A stretch of DNA of 64,000 bases, from NCBI GenBank assembly GCA_037974665.1, contig CM075768.1, forward strand, positions 10,717,001 through 10,781,000. The letters run 5' to 3'. A model generated the notes under the pieces. It was given only the letters and a program-made list of their open reading frames with translations, made no database searches and was not told where the DNA came from. This document shows, piece by piece, positions 60,178-64,000 of the stretch. How positions within the stretch are numbered: the stretch's first letter is position 1; each line of letters begins with the position of its first letter. Origin of the DNA: Ehretia macrophylla (lineage: Eukaryota > Streptophyta > Magnoliopsida > Boraginales > Ehretiaceae). The position numbers were made by a program, and so were the translations under genes.

Positions 60178-60315
60178 ATGATTCTTAGAAGAATTTCTGT
60201 TTCGGGTATTGTGTTATTAGGCATGATAAGTTCATTGTGTACATTTTATGCCTTCTTCATATTATTTGCTACCAAGAGGTTTTCTTTTGTCCCGAGTCCG
60301 AAAATTTATTCCTAA
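60178..60315 (+). CDS. Upstream ORF overlapping the PPR start
   Basis: A 45-codon ORF (MILRRISVSGIVLLGMISSL...) begins 70 bases before the PPR ATG in another frame and ends 68 bases inside the PPR coding region. Being the first ATG after the leader acceptor, it could reduce initiation at the PPR start unless scanning is leaky. Its conservation is unknown. Confidence 0.35.
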   Translation: MILRRISVSGIVLLGMISSLCTFYAFFILFATKRFSFVPSPKIYS

Positions 60316-62392
60316 AAGGTGGAAACAAAGTGTCGAAAAAACCTGTGATGAATTGATGGTGGATTGTCTGCTAACTACCTTGAAGGATTTTGTTAGCCAA
60401 GGCAATTTATTAAAAGCAGTTAGAACTTTTGGTCGTATACGTTGTCATGTGCCTTCAAGCTCTTCTTGTGATCTTATTGTACAGTCCTTATCATCCTTAT
60501 TGTTGTGTTGTACAAATCTCAAGTTACTTACAGAAGGTAAACAGATTCATGCCCATGTTGTTACTTTGGGTCTTGGACAGAATTGGTTGTTGGTTCCCAA
60601 GCTTGTCACATTTTATACAGCCTTTGATGATCTCCTTTTTAGTGCTCGTATCATAACGGAAACTTCAAATATTTTTCACCCTTTGCCATGGAATATTCTA
60701 ATCTCGGCTTATGTCCGAAATGGGCATTATAAGGAGTCTATTCTTGCCTATAAGCACATGATAAGCAAAGGAATTAGACCTGATAATTTTACTTACCCAT
60801 CAGTGCTCAAGGCTGGTGGCAATCGATTAGATTTGGAGTTTGGGATAGAGGTTCATAAGTCCATTGATGGCAGCCCTTCAGCTCGGAACTTGTTTGTGCA
60901 GAATGCATTGATCTCCATGTATGCTAAGTGTGGAGATGTAGACGTCGCTCGTCAGATCTTTGAAAAGATGCCCGTTAAAGATGCAGTTTCTTGGAATTCG
61001 ATGATTGCTGGATATGCCTCCAAAAATATCTGGTCTGAAGCTTTTCAGCTTTTTGAGAGGATGCGCACAGATGCTGTAGAATTGAACATTATTACGTGGA
61101 ATACTATTGCTGGAGGTTGCTTGCGGACGGGTAATTTTAAGGGTGCCCTTGAATTGCTTGCTCAAATGAAAACTTCTGGTATTCAGTTGGACCCAGTGGC
61201 GGTAATTGTTGGTTTGGGTGCATGTTCCCACATTGGTTTATTGAATATGGGGAAAGAGATTCATGGTTTGGCAATTCGTCATTATTATGATGAATTTGAT
61301 AATGTAAAAAATGCGCTAATTAATATGTATGCTAAATGCAATGACCTTATGTGTGCATATATGTTGTTCAGATCAGTAAAAGCTAAAAGCATAATTACCT
61401 GGAATACCATGATATCTGGTTACACACACTGGAATTGGTCTGAGGAAGCCTCCTTTCTTTTTAGAGAAATGTTGTTTTCTGGCGTTGAACCAAATTATGT
61501 GACAATAGCAAGCATTCTTCCCCTTTGTGCCCGTGTGGCAAATTTGCAACATGGAAGAGAGTTTCATTGCTACATTACAAGGCGTGAAGAATTTAAGGAT
61601 TATTTATTACTATGGAATGCTCTTGTTGATATGTATGCAAGATCAGGAAAACTTTTACTAGCTAAGAAACTTTTTGATATGATGAGAGAGAGAGATGCAG
61701 TAACTTACACTTCATTGATAGCTGGTTATGGAATACAAGGAGAAGGAAAAGCTGCCATTGACCTGTTTGAAGAGATGATCAGATGTCAGATAAATCCAGA
61801 CCATGTAACCATGATAGCTGTTTTGTCTGCCTGTAGTCATTCAGGTCTTGTGCTTCAAGGTCAGTTGCTATTTGAACAGATGCAAAGCATCCATGGTATA
61901 ACTCCTTGTTTGGAGCATTTTGCTTGCATGGTTGATCTGTTCGGGAGGGCTGGATTACTAAAAAAAGCAGAAGAAATTATCACAAGGATGCCATACAATC
62001 CAACTGCTGAAATGTGGGCAACCCTCCTTGGAGCTTGCAGGATTCATGGGAATACAGGGATTGGGGAATGGGCAGCTGAGAAATTGCTAGAGATGAAGCC
62101 TGAAAATCCAGGATACTATGTATTAATTGCTAACATGTATGCTGCTGCTGGTTGCTGGGGCAAACTGGCAAGAGTGAGGACTTTCATGAGAGACTGGGGT
62201 GTAAGAAAGGCTCCTGGCTGTGCTTGGGTTGATATTGGTGCTGGATTCTCCCCATTTTTGGTTGAAGATACTTCCAGTAGCCAAGCAGATGAAATTTATC
62301 TCTTGTTGAGGGGATTGGCCAAGCAAATGAAAGATGCTGGTTACATTGCTTATGAGGACTCTGCTTTGGAGGAAGAAACTTTTCTGGAGTAG
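60248..62392 (+). CDS. Pentatricopeptide repeat protein, PLS class with E domain (At1g71490-like)
   Basis: An uninterrupted 714-residue protein. The N-terminus MPSSYYLLPRGFLLSRVRKF is basic and hydroxylated, compatible with a mitochondrial or plastid target peptide. From about residue 85, PPR motifs of the P, L and S types follow one another, for example HPLPWNILISAYVRNGHYKE, NLFVQNALISMYAKCGDVDV, DAVSWNSMIAGYASKNIWSE, LLWNALVDMYARSGKLLLAK and DAVTYTSLIAGYGIQGEGKA. The end is an E-type domain (NPTAEMWATLLGACRIHGN, ENPGYYVLIANMYAAAGCWG, GVRKAPGCAWVDIG) without a DYW deaminase. Such proteins bind organelle RNA site-specifically and mostly serve C-to-U editing with a partner deaminase. The sequence closely resembles At1g71490 as I recall it. 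No introns or breaks are seen in the CDS, as is usual for this family. Confidence 0.93.
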   Translation: MPSSYYLLPRGFLLSRVRKFIPKRWKQSVEKTCDELMVDCLLTTLKDFVSQGNLLKAVRTFGRIRCHVPSSSSCDLIVQSLSSLLLCCTNLKLLTEGKQIHAHVVTLGLGQNWLLVPKLVTFYTAFDDLLFSARIITETSNIFHPLPWNILISAYVRNGHYKESILAYKHMISKGIRPDNFTYPSVLKAGGNRLDLEFGIEVHKSIDGSPSARNLFVQNALISMYAKCGDVDVARQIFEKMPVKDAVSWNSMIAGYASKNIWSEAFQLFERMRTDAVELNIITWNTIAGGCLRTGNFKGALELLAQMKTSGIQLDPVAVIVGLGACSHIGLLNMGKEIHGLAIRHYYDEFDNVKNALINMYAKCNDLMCAYMLFRSVKAKSIITWNTMISGYTHWNWSEEASFLFREMLFSGVEPNYVTIASILPLCARVANLQHGREFHCYITRREEFKDYLLLWNALVDMYARSGKLLLAKKLFDMMRERDAVTYTSLIAGYGIQGEGKAAIDLFEEMIRCQINPDHVTMIAVLSACSHSGLVLQGQLLFEQMQSIHGITPCLEHFACMVDLFGRAGLLKKAEEIITRMPYNPTAEMWATLLGACRIHGNTGIGEWAAEKLLEMKPENPGYYVLIANMYAAAGCWGKLARVRTFMRDWGVRKAPGCAWVDIGAGFSPFLVEDTSSSQADEIYLLLRGLAKQMKDAGYIAYEDSALEEETFLE

Positions 62393-63060
62393 CTTGTTGT
62401 TAAGGGAAGGATTTCTGGAATCAGCTCTTTTTATCTGGACCTCAACTAACTCTCATTCTTTGTTCCTCAGGCAAGTTGTAGGGAAAAATTAGAAGATACT
62501 TCATAAAGTTGTTGAATTTTTAGCACAGAAGAAAAGTTTGCTTGTCATGTATATATATTGTAACGTTTGAACGACTATGCTTATTTGCTTATCGTTGAAA
62601 CAGGGGAAACTGGCACATTTAAGATTACACAAGGGGGTAGAATGGATTTTATCCTGAAAATGCTGTAGGGACGCACTAAAAAGATTCATTCATCGATTTT
62701 TCCCAAGTAACTTGCATGATAGGTATTCAGCTTCAGATACACCTCTTAAGAAATGCAACCTTTGAGCATCCATTTGCTGCTCCAATGCTTCCGAGAACAA
62801 GGAAATCGTCCTTGCTTGCACGTGACCCTTCTTCAAGAACCCAAATAAACTTTTCGCTTTCTCTAATTTTCCTCTCTATATTTCTTGTATCAATTAATAG
62901 ATTACATTTTATATCCATATTCATTTAAGTCCATGTATACTTGTAAGTTGATACAAGTGCATTTTATGTAAATGCAAATAAGTTATTCCATGTTGTGCTT
63001 AATTTGTTGGTTGTTTCAAGTTGATTACATATGTTCACCCTAGATAAACTATTTTGAATA
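62393..63060 (+). other. PPR 3'UTR and downstream flank
   Basis: 3'UTR-like sequence, with no other gene recognised. An open stretch at 62716-62928 and its minus-strand shadow show no domain. Confidence 0.4.
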
Positions 63061-64000
63061 ATCTTGTAGACGATAATGCAGACATTTTTGTGACTGGGGA
63101 AGTTAGCGGCGCTGGTAGTGCATACTCATATAATGCCATGAAAAGATTGAACCAATAATGGTCTGGCAGTTACACCACTTCATCAGGTACGGCTATGCAT
63201 TTTCTTTAGCTGCATTCTTCTTTTCTATGTGCATAGCTGTAAATTTTTACCTCAAAGAAGAATGAGGTAGATAAAGTGATATTACATTCTGTATTTTTTG
63301 TTTTTCGTTTACGTATTTGGTTATAACTTTCAGAAAAAATTAAATTCTGTATTTCCAGTCGTGGAAGAACCTCAACAAGTAGGTTCAAGTTTTCTGGGTT
63401 CAAGTGATACCGAACTGGCTGGAAAATGAGTAGATATATTCGATGTTGTAGGTTGTGGTGTCCTTTGGGAATCTTCATTGCCATTGCATTATGTTCAAGA
63501 GGTCTAGGAGCTGCAATTGTAGAAAGGAATATCTTGAAAGCTGTACCACTTTGTACTATAGAGCAATTTTTTTTGTTCATTGACAATCAGAGGGAACAAG
63601 GATGGAATGTTCAAGGAAAGATCTTTTGAAACTTGTACAAGTGGGCATTCTAACAGAAGATGACATTGAACAAGCTAGCCAGTTTCAATCCTGTATTTCT
63701 TCACTGTAGAAACTGATTCGTGAAGACCAATTTGAAAGAGATTGTAGTCAGTGATACAACACTAGTCCGTTCCTCAATTTTATTCACTTTGTATCTCTGC
63801 TGTTCACAAAGTTTCTCAATCGATAGTTTGGGTGTTTTGAAAGAACTTTGGGTGCAGAATGCTTCTGGTAGTTCTCTTGCCTAATAAGATATGATTCTGG
63901 TATTGCTTCTACCTTTAGCATTGGCTTTTAAATTGTTCTCATAATTTCTACTGGCTTTCGAGGAAACCTGAGAACAGGTTGAAAATTTGAAGGTAAGGGG
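63061..64000 (+). other. Weak exon-like pieces, unassigned
   Basis: Several short open pieces read like coding DNA. After an acceptor-like 'cttgtag' at 63069 comes DDNADIFVTGEVSGAGSAYS; then at about 63429-63629 MSRYIRCCRLWCPLGIFIAI; and in another frame at about 63617-63706 LLKLVQVGILTEDDIEQASQ and FQSCISSL followed by a stop. They could be 3' exons of a partly decayed gene, alternative 3' ends of the PPR transcript, or chance. I do not recognise a family. Confidence 0.2.

Noticed and set aside
60878-61231. Minus-strand ORFs inside the PPR gene
   Set aside because: Shadows of a conserved, intronless PPR coding region.

Overview
The window is nuclear DNA from a eudicot plant. Two well-preserved host genes match plant families closely (an OSCA/CSC1 channel and a PLS-class PPR protein). 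Introns are GT-AG and AT-rich, and the repeats are typical of dicot genomes: an Au-like SINE, plant L1-type LINEs, Tourist- and Mutator-type MITEs, FAR1-type MULEs and solo LTRs. The species cannot be told from the sequence alone.

Layout. 0-0.6 kb: the first coding exon of a minus-strand gene that runs off the left edge (probably the UFD1-family PRLI-interacting factor K), with an old SINE in its intron. 0.8-12.2 kb: intergenic, repeat-rich DNA with a 21-bp minisatellite, a 5'-truncated LINE with an intact 13-bp target-site duplication (TSD), several MITEs and a very AT-rich element cluster. 13.3-14.8 kb: the remnant of a FAR1-type MULE transposase. 17.1-21.4 kb: a solo LTR carrying a second solo LTR inside it, both with perfect TSDs. 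23.6 kb: a near-perfect hairpin MITE. 25.4-30.1 kb: a 144-bp tandem array of tRNA-like units split by a 3.3-kb LTR element. 30.9-36.8 kb: a decayed MULE gene set, with a FAR1-type transposase and a GRF zinc-finger/membrane protein on the plus strand facing a multi-exon Ulp1 protease on the minus strand. 38.2 kb: a possible small secreted peptide.

40.6-56.9 kb: a complete OSCA1/CSC1-type osmosensitive cation channel gene. It has a noncoding first exon, a 3-kb 5'UTR intron, and eleven coding exons that join in phase to give 757 residues. Its introns hold a Tourist-like and a Mutator-like MITE with intact TSDs. 57.0-57.5 kb: a second tRNA-like tandem array of 113-bp units. 58.5-59.3 kb: a minus-strand retro-insertion with a 14-bp TSD. 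60.2-62.4 kb: an intronless-CDS PPR gene (At1g71490-like) with an overlapping upstream ORF. 62.4-64.0 kb: 3' flank with weak exon-like pieces.

Most of the window outside the two host genes is transposon-derived. The most useful unexplained signals are the two unrelated tandem arrays whose monomers each carry tRNA-like A/B boxes, the LTR that split one of them, and the three-gene MULE cassette with a membrane-anchored GRF protein.
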